From Azolla caroliniana (taxonomy: Eukaryota; Polypodiophyta): DNA of 64,000 nucleotides. How positions within the stretch are numbered: the first letter of the stretch is position 1; the number at the start of each line of letters is the position of its first letter. The notes under the pieces were generated by a model. That model worked only from the letters and a program-made list of their open reading frames with translations, searched no databases and had not been told where the DNA came from. The position numbers and the translations under genes are program-made. This document shows positions 11,222 to 22,140 of the stretch, piece by piece. The DNA lies in NCBI GenBank assembly GCA_043228905.1, contig JBHGNT010000003.1:9176001-9240000 (forward strand), in the 5' to 3' direction.

Positions 11222-12064
11222 CCTTCTTTCTTTATTCGTGTCTTCCTTGTACATTTGGCCGTCTTGTGACGAGGGAGCGTTTCAGGCGTGCCCATGCACC
11301 TCTCCTTCTCATAAAGACGTACGAGCATTTGTGCGTGTGTTTGTGTCTTCCATGTATGTTCGACGGTCTTGTGACGAGGGGACCGTTCGGGCTTGCCCAT
11401 GCACCTCTCCTCCTCATAAAGGCGTACGAGCATTTGTCCGTGTGTTTGTGTCTTCCGTGTACATTCGACGGTCTTGTGACGAGGGGACCGTTCGGGCTTG
11501 CCCATGCACCTCTCCTCCTCATAAAGGCGTACGAGCATTTGTGCGTGTGTTTGTGTCTTCCGTGTACGTTCGGTCGTCTTGTGACGAGGGGACCATTCGG
11601 GCTTGCCCATGCACCTCTCCTCCTCATAAAGGCGTACGAGCATTTGTGCGTGTGTTTGTGTCTTCCTTGTACGTTCGGCCGTCTTGTGATGAGGGGGACC
11701 GTTCGGGCTTGCCCATGCACCTCTCCTCCTCATAAAGGCGTACGAGCATTTGTGTGTGTGTTTGTGTCTTCCTTGTACGTTCGGCCGTCTTGTGACGAGG
11801 GACCGTTTCGGGCGTGCCCATGCACCTCTCCTCCTCATAAAGACGTACGAGCATTTGTGTGTGTGTTTGTGTCTTCCTTGTACATTTGGCCGTCTTGTGA
11901 CGAGGGACCGTTTCGGGCTTGCCCATGCACCTCTCCTCCTCATAAAGGCGTACGAGCATTTTGTGCGTGTGTTTGTGTCTTCCTTGTACGTTCGGTCGTC
12001 TCGTGCCGAGGGAGCGTTCGGGCTTGCCCATGTACCTCTCCTCCTCATAAAGACGTATGGACAT
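11222..12064. repeat. 105-bp minisatellite in element C 5' LTR (about 8 units)
   Basis: The ATAAAG landmark recurs at 11311, 11416, 11521, 11626, 11732, 11837, 11942 and 12047, a 105-bp period with one 106-bp step. Units contain CTTGTACGTTCGGCCGTC and GCCCATGCACCTCTCC. Because 105 is divisible by 3, long spurious frames appear on both strands. Confidence 0.95.
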
Positions 12065-12355
12065 TCGTGTTTGTGTTATCGTCCCCTTGTGCGTTCATGT
12101 TGCGTGCTCATCTTGCTTGTACCCGTTTGGTCACTTGGCTCGTGTGGTGATCTCAAAAGGTCGACGAGTCGTGATCAACGAGAGCCACCAGCCTCACAAA
12201 ACAAAGGGCAACGAGACCTTGCTCGGGAAGGGGTCGGGAAGTAGTATTGTTGTAAAGCAAACCTCGGCTCTTCTCTATCCCTTGAGTACTCCCTAGTCCA
12301 AGACCCCCGTGGTCCTGCCCAAGTATCACATGTGCGCGAAACTTCGCGACATAAA

Positions 12356-12370
12356 TTGGTGAACCCGACG
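12356..12370 (+). promoter_or_regulatory. Element C primer binding site
   Basis: TTGGTGAACCCGACG follows the 5' LTR after 4 nt. The same string occurs in G (37097-37110), and B has TTTGGTGAACCCAACG. It would pair with a tRNA ending GGGTTCACCA; I cannot name that tRNA with certainty. Confidence 0.65.
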
Positions 12371-12396
12371 AGAAAGGGCGGCAAGGGAGAACCAAG

Positions 12397-13872
12397 ATGC
12401 GAGGAGGAGAACTCGTTGAAGCGATGATGGCGGCGGTGGACCGCTTGGTAAATGCCCGAGAAGGCATCACCGGCCTAGACCGGGCCATAGAGACGGTGAT
12501 TAGCACAACGGGTCGGTTCAATGGAAGAGATATCACGAGCTACTTGGATGCCTATAATGCCGAACTACTTATGCGAAACGTCCCCGAAGATAGGCAGCTA
12601 ACCGGATTCGCTAGAGTGGTAACGCCGAGTATCCACGCGGAGGTACTCGAGATCCAAGTGGACTGTTGCAATTGGGTGGAGGTCGAAGAAAGACTCCTTG
12701 AGAAGTATGGCCTTGATGACTCACTTAGAATTTCGAAAAGGGATCTAATGGAATGGGTTGAGCTTCCCGACAAAGGGAGAAATACTATGGTACTTTTACA
12801 AGAATTTGAGAAGCGCTTCGCGTGACTCTCGACGCTCAATAGGATGGTGCTTGACACAAGCAAGGTCCTACTATTCATAAAGACTGTTGATGCACGAGAT
12901 CAAGAGAAGGTGGGGTCCCTCCTCGAAACTGATGATGGGCTCACGATGGATTAGGCTATGGTAAAACGGGTTTGTCTCCGCTTCGATAATAGAAGGGAAT
13001 GGAATGACGGGTCTCCGTTGAGCAGCCAAACATCCACAGGCTCCATTAGTGAGACACACGAACCCAGGGGTGGTAGAATACCTCAAGAAAGAGAGCAAGC
13101 AAATGCAAGGTTCATCCCTGAGAGAAACGTGGTTGAAGCACCGTCGGGAGGGTCGGCAATAGACGAGCTCACAAAGATGGTGCGAGATCTCCAAATAGCG
13201 CAAGCTAGGAGAGAGAGTGGCGGCCCTCAAGATCGACGTCCCCCGTTCGCGCAAAGATGTATGTGGTGCGACAACCCCGACCACCTACGAAGGGAGTGTG
13301 GAGACTTTCAAGAGGCCCTAAGAAAGGATATTGTCTATCTTTGGAACAATAGGGTCTATTCGACGGAGACAAGGCGCCCCTTGGGATTGAATCAAGGCCG
13401 AGGGGGCATGAGAAGGCTAATGGAGGAGGCCGAAGCATGACATGTTGAAGCCTTCCACTACTTGGCGTCAGCTGGGATCCGAGTGGGGAAAGAGGTGAGG
13501 AGGCAAGAGGAGAAAGAGTTTGACTTTTGGCCGTCAATCCTTGGAAGCCTCTCTAAGGGGAAGTTCAAAAGAGAAGAAGCGGACGAAGCGGAAAGAAGGG
13601 TCCAAGAAGCAACTGGGTGGAAGGATCCGGTGGAAGAAAAGATAGGCTTAGTGGAAGCCGCTTGCCAAAACTACGAAGTAATGGTAGAAGAGAAGAAGGT
13701 AGGAAATGACGAGGGAGCCGGTCCATCAAGGAAATACGACGCTCGAGGTGCACGAAGAAGGGAAGAGTCGAACCAGTCTCAAGCAAGTGACGAAAGATGG
13801 AAAGAGAAGGCAACCCCCCCAACTTCAAGCTTTTCTCGGAGATCGAACAAGCAACGGACTTGAAGAAGGCGG
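12397..13872 (+). pseudogene. Element C gag, N-terminal and knuckle region
   Basis: One frame from MRGGELVEAMMAAVDRLV runs to about 13820 with three in-frame stops (about 12823, 12952 and 13438). Features are a capsid-like segment (FNGRDITSYLDAYNAEL, VEVEERLLEKYGL, LLQEFEKRFA), a CX2CX4HX4C knuckle CMWCDNPDHLRREC at about 13258-13299, and an acidic/basic tail. A run of seven C at 13814-13820 shifts the frame into SEIEQATDLKKAV, which continues after the D and E insertions. Homologous starts occur in B and G. It would form the particle. Confidence 0.78.
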
Positions 13873-14225
13873 TGTCACGGATCATAAACTCAAGAGACAA
13901 GCAAGAAGATAACCAAATGGACAAGAAAGAAGATAGTATTAAAGGAAAGACTCCATAACTGGTGTTGTTCACCTTGAATTCCTTCAAGGTGAACTCCTCT
14001 ATTTATACTACATGGCATGCATACTTGTTGCACGCATGTGAATCTACAATAGAGCATGTAGGTATGCATGCATGTGCCAAGTGTAAATACTACAAGGGAG
14101 CAACTATGCACATGATGCCAGCAAAATAATAAGGACCAATTACATACATAACTAGTACTAGATATCTTGGTTAACTCATAATACTAGATTATAACATGGT
14201 CGTGTCAAGAGTTCGAATCTTGACA
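13873..14225 (-). repeat. Element D 3' LTR
   Basis: On the element's strand it starts TGTCAAGATTCGAACTCTTG and ends GATCCGTGACA. TATAAATA on the minus strand at 14000-14007. The U3 edge contains a tRNA-like module (14167-14225). The pol frame reads into this LTR and stops at 14189. Confidence 0.93.
14167..14225 (+). other. tRNA-like module in element D LTR
   Basis: Plus strand: TTGGTTAACTCATA (A-box/D-arm-like), ATTATAACATGGTCGT (anticodon/variable region, compare tRNA-Ile AATAACGCGAAGGTCGT), then TGTCAAGA-GTTCGAA-TCTTGACA, a perfect 8-bp stem with a T-loop-like 7-nt loop. Second copy at 19104-19162. Antisense to D. Confidence 0.55.
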
Positions 14226-15568
14226 TTATCCCCCCTCTTACGCCGCCTTCCCAAATCGGCCGCTGGTTTGTGGGGATATCGGTGATGAAAATCTTGGACG
14301 ACCTCTGGGGCATTTTGTAAATTTGCCGATGGTTCCCATGTGGCCTCAGACATGGGGTAACCCCTCCATAGGACGAGGTATTGCAAGTGTCGATAGTGCC
14401 AACGCGAGTCAAGGATTTGGTCGACCTCGTATTCCTCCCCTGTCGTCAATTGCACAGGTGGTGGTGGTGGGGCTTGACGTCCTGGGAGTTGTGAAGCATA
14501 ATGGGGTTCGAGGAGGGAGACATGAAAAACATCGTGAATCCGGAATTGGGATGGAAGGGCGAGCCAGAAGGCGACGGGATTGATGCACTCGATGATACGG
14601 AATGGTCCCAACTTCTTGTAATCAAGTTTCACACATGGACGAGTAGTAGAGATGTGTCGACGTAACAACCAGACCATGTCTCCAACGACAAAGTGTGGAG
14701 TGGAAGATCGATGGCGATCAACCTGCTTCTTGTATCGTTCACTAGCAAGACTAAGCTCCAAGGATAAAGCATGATGTACTTCTTCCAAAATGCGGGCGCG
14801 ATCCTCCGCCGAAGGGTTCACGGAAGTGGTAGGAAGGGAAATGTTGAAGCGAGGATGTAAACCGTAGTTGGCAAAGAAGGGAGTGACGCCAGTCGATGCA
14901 TGGAGAGAATTATTGTAGGCGAATTCCGCGAGCGAAAGTAAGTTGACCCAATCATCTTGTTGGTAACTAACCGAGCACCGAAGATACTGCTCAAGGATTT
15001 GGTTGACACACTCCGTTTGCCCGTCAGTTTGGGGGTGATAAGCGGAGGACAACTTGACAGAGATGCCTAAAGTTTGTAGCAGGCGCTGTCAGAAGTGAGA
15101 GACAAACTGGGGTCCGCGATCCGAGATGACATCATCGGGGAGTCCATGCAAGCGTACTACATTGTTGAGTAGGAGTTGCACCATTCCTTCTCCGGAAATG
15201 GTTTTGGAGCATGGAGTGAAGTGAGCCATCTTCGTAAACCGATTGACAACGACCAACACCGAGTCATAGCTATTGGCCAAGGGTAGATCAGTTATCAGGT
15301 CCATAGAGATAGAGGCCCAAGGACGACGAGGACATGGAAGCGGTTGTAGTAAGCCGTATGGCCGATGATGAATGGCTTTGGAGCGAGCACAAACCTCACA
15401 ACTCTTTATGTATTCTTTGACCAGCTTCCATGGTTGTGGCCACCAATACCCCCGAGAGATTAGCTTGAGGGTTTTCGCGACCCCGAAATGACCTGCAAGT
15501 GGGTCATCGTGGCATTCTTGCAACACCTGGGTGCGACATGGGCCCTCTGGGACGTATAAGAGATGATC
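14189..15568 (-). pseudogene. Element D integrase with chromodomain (one stop)
   Basis: Continuation of the D pol frame after the TGA at about 15566. H...C zinc finger (HFGVAKTLKLISRGYWW, then CEVCARSK), the D-D-E core (SMDLITDLP, SDRGPQFVSHF, then HPQTDGQTECVNQ), GPFRI and DVFHVSLLEPH, then a chromodomain (EYEVDQILDSRW, YLVLWRGYP, ATWEPS). A single TGA at about 15086 replaces a codon after SHF, where chromoviruses usually have W. The last codons overlap the polypurine tract (GAGGGGGG on the minus strand at about 14226-14240) and enter the LTR. The chromodomain would direct integration to modified histone marks. Confidence 0.92.
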
Positions 15569-17737
15569 TCAGAACAAAAAACCCTCTTGTATGGTGAAGG
15601 TGTCAAGATCCTTCCTTTTGGTCGCCTTGGAGGGGTTTTGTAGACTATCTCGAATCTCGTTGGCGAACGCATCGGTCTTGGATGCATTAGTGATTTGTTG
15701 GAGTAAAGAATCATCCTGCAACATACAAGTGGCAAACAGATGCAATTGGTCGGGTTTCAACAAACGTCTAGATTGTTGAGCATAAGCAGCATCCCCAGGG
15801 CGGAGTGCAAGGTCAGCTCGGCGAGAAAGGGCATCAACCTTCCCATGTTGGCCACCAGGTCGAAATACGATCTCAAAATCGTAATCGGTGAGAAATGTCG
15901 ACCAACGGGCCTGCCTTCGATTCAAAGTACGAGTGGTGGAAAAATAAACTAAATTTTTATGATCAGTCACTACCTGGACACGATGTTGTGCGCCAGCCAA
16001 GTAGGGTCGCCATTCTTCAAAGGCAGCAATGATAGCAGCAAGCTCCTTGTCGTAAATGGGATAATTGATTTCGGATGCCGTAAATTTTCGGGAATAGTAA
16101 GCCACTGGGTGCATTAGGTTGTTGTCGTCTGCTTGGGATAAGATGGCGCCAATGGCAAAGTCAGAGGCATCGGTTTCGACTTGGAAGGGTTTTGTGGGGT
16201 CGGCATGTAGCAGCACCGGGGCAGTGATGAATGCGTGTTTGAGTGAGTCGAACGCATTTTGTGCCTCCGAGGTCCATAAAAATGCAGTGCCTTTATGGGT
16301 GAGAGCGATAAGAGGTTGTGCTAGGGTGGAAAACCCCTTGATGAAGCGACGGTAAAAATTCGCGAAGCCGAGGAAGGATTGCACATCTTTAAGTCGTCTT
16401 GGAGTCGCCCACACCTGAATGACAGAGACCTTCTTCATATCCATGGTGATGCCAGTGGGCGAGATGATGTAGCCCAAAAATTCGATCGAGGTACGGTCGA
16501 ACTCGCATTTCTCGCCTTTGGCATAAAGGCCATGCTCGCGAAGTTTGGCAAGAACTAATCGGACTTGGTGAGTGTGCTCCTCCATGTTTGGCGAGAAAAT
16601 GAGAATATCATCGAGGTAAATGACAACAAAAAGATCAAGATATTCCCGGAAAATATCGTTCATCATATGTTGAAAAACTGCGGGAGCGTTAGTAAGACCA
16701 AAAGGCATTACCTTGTATTCGAAATGCCCATACCGTGTTCGAAATGCGGTTTTCCATTCATCCCCCGGCTTGATGCGTACTAGATTGTACGCTCCACGCA
16801 GATCAACTTTGGAGAAGACACGCGCAACTCGGAGCTGATCAAGGAGTTCGGGGATCAGAGGTAGTGGATAGCGGTTGCGCACAATGAGTTTGTTGAGACC
16901 TCGGTAGTCGACGCATAAGCGTAGAGAGCCGTCCTTCTTCTTCACAAATAAAATGGGGGCCCCGGCTGGTGACTTAGAAGGTTGAATAAAGCCTTTCTCG
17001 AGGTTCTCATCGAGATACACACGAAGGGCCTTCAACTCTGGTGCAGACAACGCATGTAGAGGACCAAAGGGTGGACACGCACCTTCTTGAAGATCAATCA
17101 GACAGTCGTAGAGCCGGTGTTCAGGCAACCGATCAACATTACATTTTTCAAATACGTCGGAGAAGTGTTGGTATTTTTTGGGAATAACATGGAGTGTGTT
17201 AGAAATGGCGCCACAAACAAACCCATCCTGGACGGATGATGGGGTAGTCAATTCGGAGTCGACCGTCTCCAAAGGATAGGAAACTGAATTTACCTTCATA
17301 CTTTTGCACGAGCATCTTGGCTTGCTAAATGTGATCGAGCGGTTGCACCAATCCACTATTGGATTGTGCGCCTCCAACCATGTTAGTCCTAAGACGATCG
17401 GATGTCGAGGAGATGCGATGAGGTAAAAGGTGAGCTCCTCTTGGTGTGAGCCCACCCGAAGCCCTAATGGGATTGTAACTTGAGTAATTGCACCTGACGA
17501 GAGGACACACCCGTTGATGGCTTCAACTGGAATGGGTTTTGAGAGGCCAACGACAGGTACGCCATGTGCTTGGGCAAACGCGACGTCGATGAAGCAAGAA
17601 GATGCCCCAGAATCAAGTAAAGCAACAGACTGAATGGAACTAGAGTTAAACGAAAGCCATACCTCCAATGTGAAATTGCCTGATGGTCCGGCAATGGAAC
17701 CAAGAGAATGTGGGCGACGGGAGATGTCCAGTTGCAT
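15569..17737 (-). pseudogene. Element D protease, reverse transcriptase and RNase H
   Basis: Open for 722 codons. Protease ALLDSGASSCFID (D-S-G) at about residues 38-50; RT blocks LRLCVDYRGLNKL, FSKVDLRGAYNLVRI, MPFGLTNAPAVFQ and the catalytic YLDDILIFS; RNase H VETDASDFAIGAIL, KELAAIIAAFEEW and VVTDHKNLVYF. The ATG lies 5 nt beyond the gag stop and the pol frame is -1 to gag, so Pol may arise by -1 frameshifting or by re-initiation. One TGA ends the block and the frame then continues into integrase. Otherwise undamaged. Confidence 0.92.
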
Positions 17738-17742
17738 GGCTC

Positions 17743-18759
17743 CTACTGCAACTGAACGATGTCATTTTCTGGATGTTGGGGTCCGTTAGCTCGATGGAAT
17801 TGTGGGCGAGTACTCTTAGGACAATGGCGAACGACATGACCGGAGGTGCCACAATACATGCACAAGCCATTAGCCCGCCGAAATTGTCGTTCAGCATCAG
17901 TCAATGGCCGAAATCGGGCTTGATCAATTTCCATGGGGATAGGAGCATCTGCCGAAGTAGGCAAGTGTGAGGATGCTTGGGGTTGTATGACCGGGGCGTG
18001 GCGTGGAAGTGAATGAGGTGGAACCCAAGCCCGGCACTCTTCTTGGCGAAATTCGAAAAGACGATTGTCACAATGGACTGCTTGTGAAATCGCTTGGGAT
18101 AACGAGGTGGGCTCCGGAAAGTTTAAGAGAAGATTCTTGACATTGCTTCGAAGACCGCGCCGAAAGTGATAAGCTAAAGCTTGATCATCCCAATTGACGT
18201 CGCATGCTAGTTGTCGAAATTCGGAAGCATAGACCGAAGTTGCACGTGAACCTTGTTCGAGTGCATAAATCTTGTTAAGAGCTGTACGTCGTCGGTCCGT
18301 CTCTCCAAATGTGGCCTCTAACTCGGCGAGGAAGGCGGGAAAGTCCTCCAATAAAGGTGATGAGGTTTCTACCAATGGTGCAAACCAAGCTTGGGCCGGA
18401 CCGGAGAGAAGGGTGCCCACAAGGCCGACTTGTCGAAGACCATCTCCATAACGTTGAGGTTGTAGCCGAATGATAAGTTGAACTTGGTTGAGGAACCCTC
18501 GGAAACGCGACCTCGTTCCATCAAATTTTTCTGGGAGGCTAACCTTAGGCTCAAGAAACTGTGACGAAGCTAGGCTAGATGTTGGTAGAAGATCGGGCTC
18601 TAGGCTAGGTTGTTGTGGGAGACTAGGGTTCGGGGGTTGTGAGGATAGGGAGGTACCGACTTGAAGTTCTTGTAAAGAATTTCGAAGAGCTTCATTTTCA
18701 AGCTGTAGTTGTCGTAAGGCTACCATTATTTGGCCTAACTCACTAGTTGAGTCGGACAT
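17743..18759 (-). CDS. Element D Gag, intact
   Basis: 338 residues, complete. An N-terminal heptad-like stretch (MVALRQLQLENEALRNSLQE) is followed by a proline-rich linker. The capsid domain is of the sushi/PEG10/RTL type (PEKFDGTRSRFRGFLNQVQL, SGPAQAWFAPL, YASEFRQLACDVNW). The knuckle is CMYCGTSGHVVRHC, preceded by IPMEIDQARFRPLTDAER. It forms the cytoplasmic particle that packages element RNA. It is the only structurally complete retrotransposon gene in the window, fitting the near-identical LTRs. Confidence 0.93.
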   Translation of the reverse strand: MSDSTSELGQIMVALRQLQLENEALRNSLQELQVGTSLSSQPPNPSLPQQPSLEPDLLPTSSLASSQFLEPKVSLPEKFDGTRSRFRGFLNQVQLIIRLQPQRYGDGLRQVGLVGTLLSGPAQAWFAPLVETSSPLLEDFPAFLAELEATFGETDRRRTALNKIYALEQGSRATSVYASEFRQLACDVNWDDQALAYHFRRGLRSNVKNLLLNFPEPTSLSQAISQAVHCDNRLFEFRQEECRAWVPPHSLPRHAPVIQPQASSHLPTSADAPIPMEIDQARFRPLTDAERQFRRANGLCMYCGTSGHVVRHCPKSTRPQFHRANGPQHPENDIVQLQ

Positions 18760-18809
18760 AGCTATGGCTTATGAGAGGGAGAGCTATGAGGATGGGAAGG
18801 TGAACAAAC

Positions 18810-19162
18810 TGTCACGGATCATAAACTCAAGAGACAAGCAAGAAGATAACCAAATGGACAAGAAAGAAGATAGTATTAAAGGAAAGACTCCATAACTGGT
18901 GTTGTTCACCTTGAATTCCTTCAAGGTGAACTCCTCTATTTATACTACATGGCATGCATACTTGTTGCACGCATGTGAATCTACAATAGAGCATGTAGGT
19001 ATGCATGCATGTGCCAAGTGTAAATACTACAAGGGAGCAACTATGCACATGATGCTAGCAAAATAATAAGGACCAATTACATACATAACTAGTACTAGAT
19101 ATCTTGGTTAACTCATAATACTAGATTATAACATGGTCGTGTCAAGAGTTCGAATCTTGACA
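18810..19162 (-). repeat. Element D 5' LTR
   Basis: 353 bp, one mismatch to 13873-14225 by eye. TATAAATA on the minus strand at 18937-18944 drives D. The leader after this LTR begins GTTTGTTCACCTTCCC on the minus strand; it is not an initiator-Met type primer site, and self-priming as in Tf1/sushi elements is possible but unproven. Confidence 0.93.
19104..19162 (+). other. tRNA-like module, second copy in element D
   Basis: Identical to the copy at 14167-14225, with the GTTCGAA loop closed by TGTCAAGA/TCTTGACA. Confidence 0.55.
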
Positions 19163-19189
19163 GGTGGTGGAGGAGAGGATCCTCGATAG

Positions 19190-19763
19190 TGTTAAGAAAC
19201 AGGTTCCTCCGGATGGGAAGTGAGAAGAATAGTACTGAGTAGCAAACCGGATGTGGAGTACCCGACAACGAAAGACCCGGTGAGAACCGGATGACGAGTA
19301 CCTAGCAAGTGCCGGATGAAGGGACATATTCATAAATATGTTTTTCTGAGAGTCCATCAGGCTATATTTGTAAATAGCCGAAAAGTCATATTAGTATAAA
19401 TATGACTTAGGGCAAACTTTGTATTGAAGTGGTTGTCATTCTTGTTGGTGCAAGATTGGAGTGCGTAACTGTGTACAGAATGAGAGAGAGAGGGGAAGAT
19501 GTCGTTGCCTCTGTTGCGCCGCCTGTGGCGAAGATAGCAAGCTCGAGGTCGTTGCCTCGGTGCTTTACTGTTGTACATTGTGATATAGTGATAGTTTGCA
19601 GTCTGTGGGCTGCCGTGGTTTTTCCCTAGTTTGGGTTTTCCACGTTAACATCCTGTGTACTCTTCTCTTCTCTGTGTCGTGCATTCATTCCCCGTTTTCT
19701 GTGTTTGATTCTAAGCTCGGTTGTGGCCGAGCGTTGTTCATTGGGAGCGTGTAGTTCCTGTCA
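19190..19763 (+). repeat. Element E 5' LTR
   Basis: 574 bp, TGTTAAGAAACAGG...TTCCTGTCA. TATAAATA (19395-19402) lies inside the inverted repeat AAGTCATATT/AAATATGACTT (19383-19408). A second small hairpin, GGCTAT...ATAGCC, precedes it. Confidence 0.9.
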
Positions 19764-19765
19764 AA

Positions 19766-19777
19766 GGGGTATTAGAG
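19766..19777 (+). promoter_or_regulatory. Element E primer binding site
   Basis: GGGGTATTAGAGCG matches the initiator-Met type TGGTATCAGAGC with two or three changes, directly after the 5' LTR. Confidence 0.65.
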
Positions 19778-19793
19778 CGAAACGACACAGAAA

Positions 19794-20705
19794 ATGGACG
19801 AATCGTTGGGCGGCATGTTGAAGCTCACTGGCTCCAACTATTTAGTGTGGAAGTTGAACATGAGGGACATGCTTGTGGTTAAAGATCTTTGGTTGCCGGT
19901 TTAGTTTGGGGACAAGAGACCGGACAAATTCGACGCCACGATATGGGAGGTGATGCACATGAATACAACGGCGTACATACGGTGCTTCATCGACATGAGC
20001 CTATACAACAACTTCAATGAAGAGAGCAAGCCTCATGAGTTCTGGGAGAAGATCGGCATTATGTTTCAAAACAAAAATGTTGTTAATCAGGTTTCGGTAT
20101 TTCGGAAGCTAGTAAGACTCCGGTACCAAGATGGCTCCAACATGGCGGAGCACATGAATGCCTTCCAGGGGCTGATCCACTAGGCAACATCATTGGAAGT
20201 GCCTCTCGCCGATGAGGTACTAGCACTACTCCTGCTCGGTTCCCTCCCAGATAGCTGGGAGACGTTGGTTGTCAGTTTGGGCAACGCCGGGCCGGAAGGG
20301 AAACGGTTATCCCTAGCAAGAGTGAAGTCGAGCTTGCTAGATGAGGAGGCGCGTCGGAAAGACAAGGATATGAGCTCTGAATCCAAAGCGCTCCTTATCG
20401 AATCGGAACGTGGAAGACAAAGGAACCGTAGTCCCTAGAACCGGGAGAAGTCGGGGACACGGTCAAAGTCAAGGGGAAGGCCTACCTGCTTCTATTGCGG
20501 CAAGCCGGGAGACTTCCAGAAAAACTGTCAGCACTTCCGAAAGGACAAGGAAACCGACGACACCGATTCGAAGCGGACACCGGACCGGAACGGTAAAGAC
20601 CGGAGGGGAATGGACCGGAAGGGAACGACGACAATCGCGGAAAGTGAAGAAAAGTTGATGCTCATCACCGAGGAGAGTGAGATAAACCTTGCCGGCGACG
20701 AGATG
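19794..20705 (+). pseudogene. Element E gag
   Basis: Frame begins MDESLGGMLKLTGSNYLVWK (copia Gag start L.G.NY..WK). It continues through ADEVLALLLLGSLPDSWETL to a knuckle CFYCGKPGDFQKNC, where the usual GH is GD, so the zinc-binding His is lost. Three TAG stops are present (about 19902, 20181 and 20436), probably from CAG. A TAG at about 20709 replaces the usual W before VVDSGAS. Confidence 0.85.
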
Positions 20706-20711
20706 ACCTAG

Positions 20712-22140
20712 GTGGTTGACTCCGGAGCGTCGTTCCACCTTACCCCGGACCGGAAATGCTTCTCATCCTACTCAGTTGGTGATCACGACTGTGTCCGGAT
20801 GGGGAATGAAGGTACATGCCGAATTGTCGGCATAGGAGACATGTGGTTGACAACACCAACCGGATGCAAGCTGCTGCTGAAGGATGTTCGACACGTTCCA
20901 GAGGTTCGTCTGAACCTGATATCAGCCGGTCGGCTAGATGATGAAGCTACACAGGTAGCATCCGGAACGGTGTTATGAAGTTCAGCAAAGGGAGCCTGAT
21001 TGTGGCTCGGGCCCGGAAGGTAAACACGTTGTACCTGATGAATGCCCGATTATGCCCGGAGGAAGTGAACGTGGCATCCGACACTGCGGGTGAGCTGTGA
21101 CACAAAAGGCTGTGTCACATGAGCGAGAAGGGGATGAAGAGGCTTGAAGATGACAACCTCATTCCAGTGAAGAACGTGCACTTGGAGAAGTGCACTGATT
21201 GTCTGGCCGGTAAGCAAAATCGGACCTCCTTCCCACCAAGGCCACCGATGAGACGTAATGCACCACTGGAGTTGGTGCATATTGATGTGTGTCAAGTGGA
21301 CACGAAGTCACATGCAGGATCGCAGTACTCTGTGATGTTCATAGATGACCACAGTCGGAAGATGTGGGCCACACCGTTGAAGACGAAGGATCAGGTGCTA
21401 TCCATCTTCAAAGAGCTCCACGCGAGAGTGGAAAGAGAAACCGGCCGGAAATTGAAGGCGGTTCTAGCAGATAACGGAGGAGAATACCGGGGGCAGTTCG
21501 AGGAGTACTGCCACTCGAAGGGAATCCGGCTCGAATTTACCGTGCCGAAGACGCCAGAACTAAACGGGCTGGCCGAGAGGATGAACCGAACCATAATGGA
21601 GAGGGTCCGGAGTATGCTGGTGCATGCAAGACTACCCAAGAAGTTTTGGGCTGAGGCACTGTTGACGGCGACATATGTGATAAACAGATCACCCTCAGTA
21701 CCCTTGGACAGAGACACGCCACAGAGAGTATGGACCGGTAAGGAAGTGTCCTACCGGCATCGAAAGGTGTTCGGGTGTCTCGCGTACGTGCATGTAGCTA
21801 AGGACCGGAGAGGAAAGTTAGATCCAAAGACCCGGTCATGCATATTCCTCGGTTACAACGACGATGAGTTCGGCTACCGAGTGTGGGACTCGGTCGACAA
21901 GAAGGTATTCCGGAGTCGAGATATTATCTTAATGGAGGACAAGACGCTCGCCGACTGGGAGTCGGAGAAGAAGAGAATGAACTCCGAGTCGACCGGTAAG
22001 GATTGATTCTACGATGAGCAGACCCAATCGGCAAGAGACCGGTTAGCACTCGAGGAACCAGCCGGTTACGGTGAGGATACCGAACCGGTAGAAGAAGAAG
22101 TAGAGGAAGCTGAAACCGGAACCGGCCAAGACCCCGAATC
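20712..22140 (+). pseudogene. Element E protease and integrase
   Basis: Protease VVDSGASFHLTP, then CKLLLKDVRHVPEVRLNLIS. A 1-nt shift occurs near 20955. Integrase has a zinc finger (HKRLCHMSEKGM...CTDCLAGK), D-D-E residues in HIDVCQVD, LADNGGEY and ELNGLAERMN, then the connection block CIFLGYNDDEFGYRVWD. Stops occur at about 21098 (TGA, usual W) and 22004. An acidic linker (PVEEEVEEAE) joins integrase to RT. Confidence 0.88.

Larger units (their letters stand above)
10372..12351 (+). repeat. Element C 5' LTR
   Basis: 1980 bp, starting TGTCGTGATGTGACG and ending ACTTCGCGACA. TATAAAA at 10741-10747 sits inside TCCT.....AGGA. It contains eight 105-bp repeats (about 11222-12064), one more than the 3' LTR, and a decayed tRNA-like module (10613-10662). 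Confidence 0.88.
13873..19162 (-). mobile_element. Element D: young Tcn1/sushi-like chromovirus
   Basis: LTRs 13873-14225 and 18810-19162, 353 bp each, with a single difference seen by eye (CCAGC/CTAGC near 14123/19060), so insertion is very recent. Target duplication GGCGG (13868-13872) / GGTGG (19163-19167). gag is intact; pol has only two stops. The integrase carries a C-terminal chromodomain. The Gag knuckle context (LTDAERQFRRANGLCMYCG) resembles vertebrate sushi and fungal Tcn1 elements; Tcn1-like chromoviruses are reported from mosses and lycophytes. Confidence 0.92.

Noticed and set aside
11146-12150. Long open frames on both strands encoding 35-residue repeats (for example MRRRGAWASP...)
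   Set aside because: They are by-products of a 105-bp LTR minisatellite whose length is divisible by 3; several frames are open at once and the same occurs at 29605-30425.
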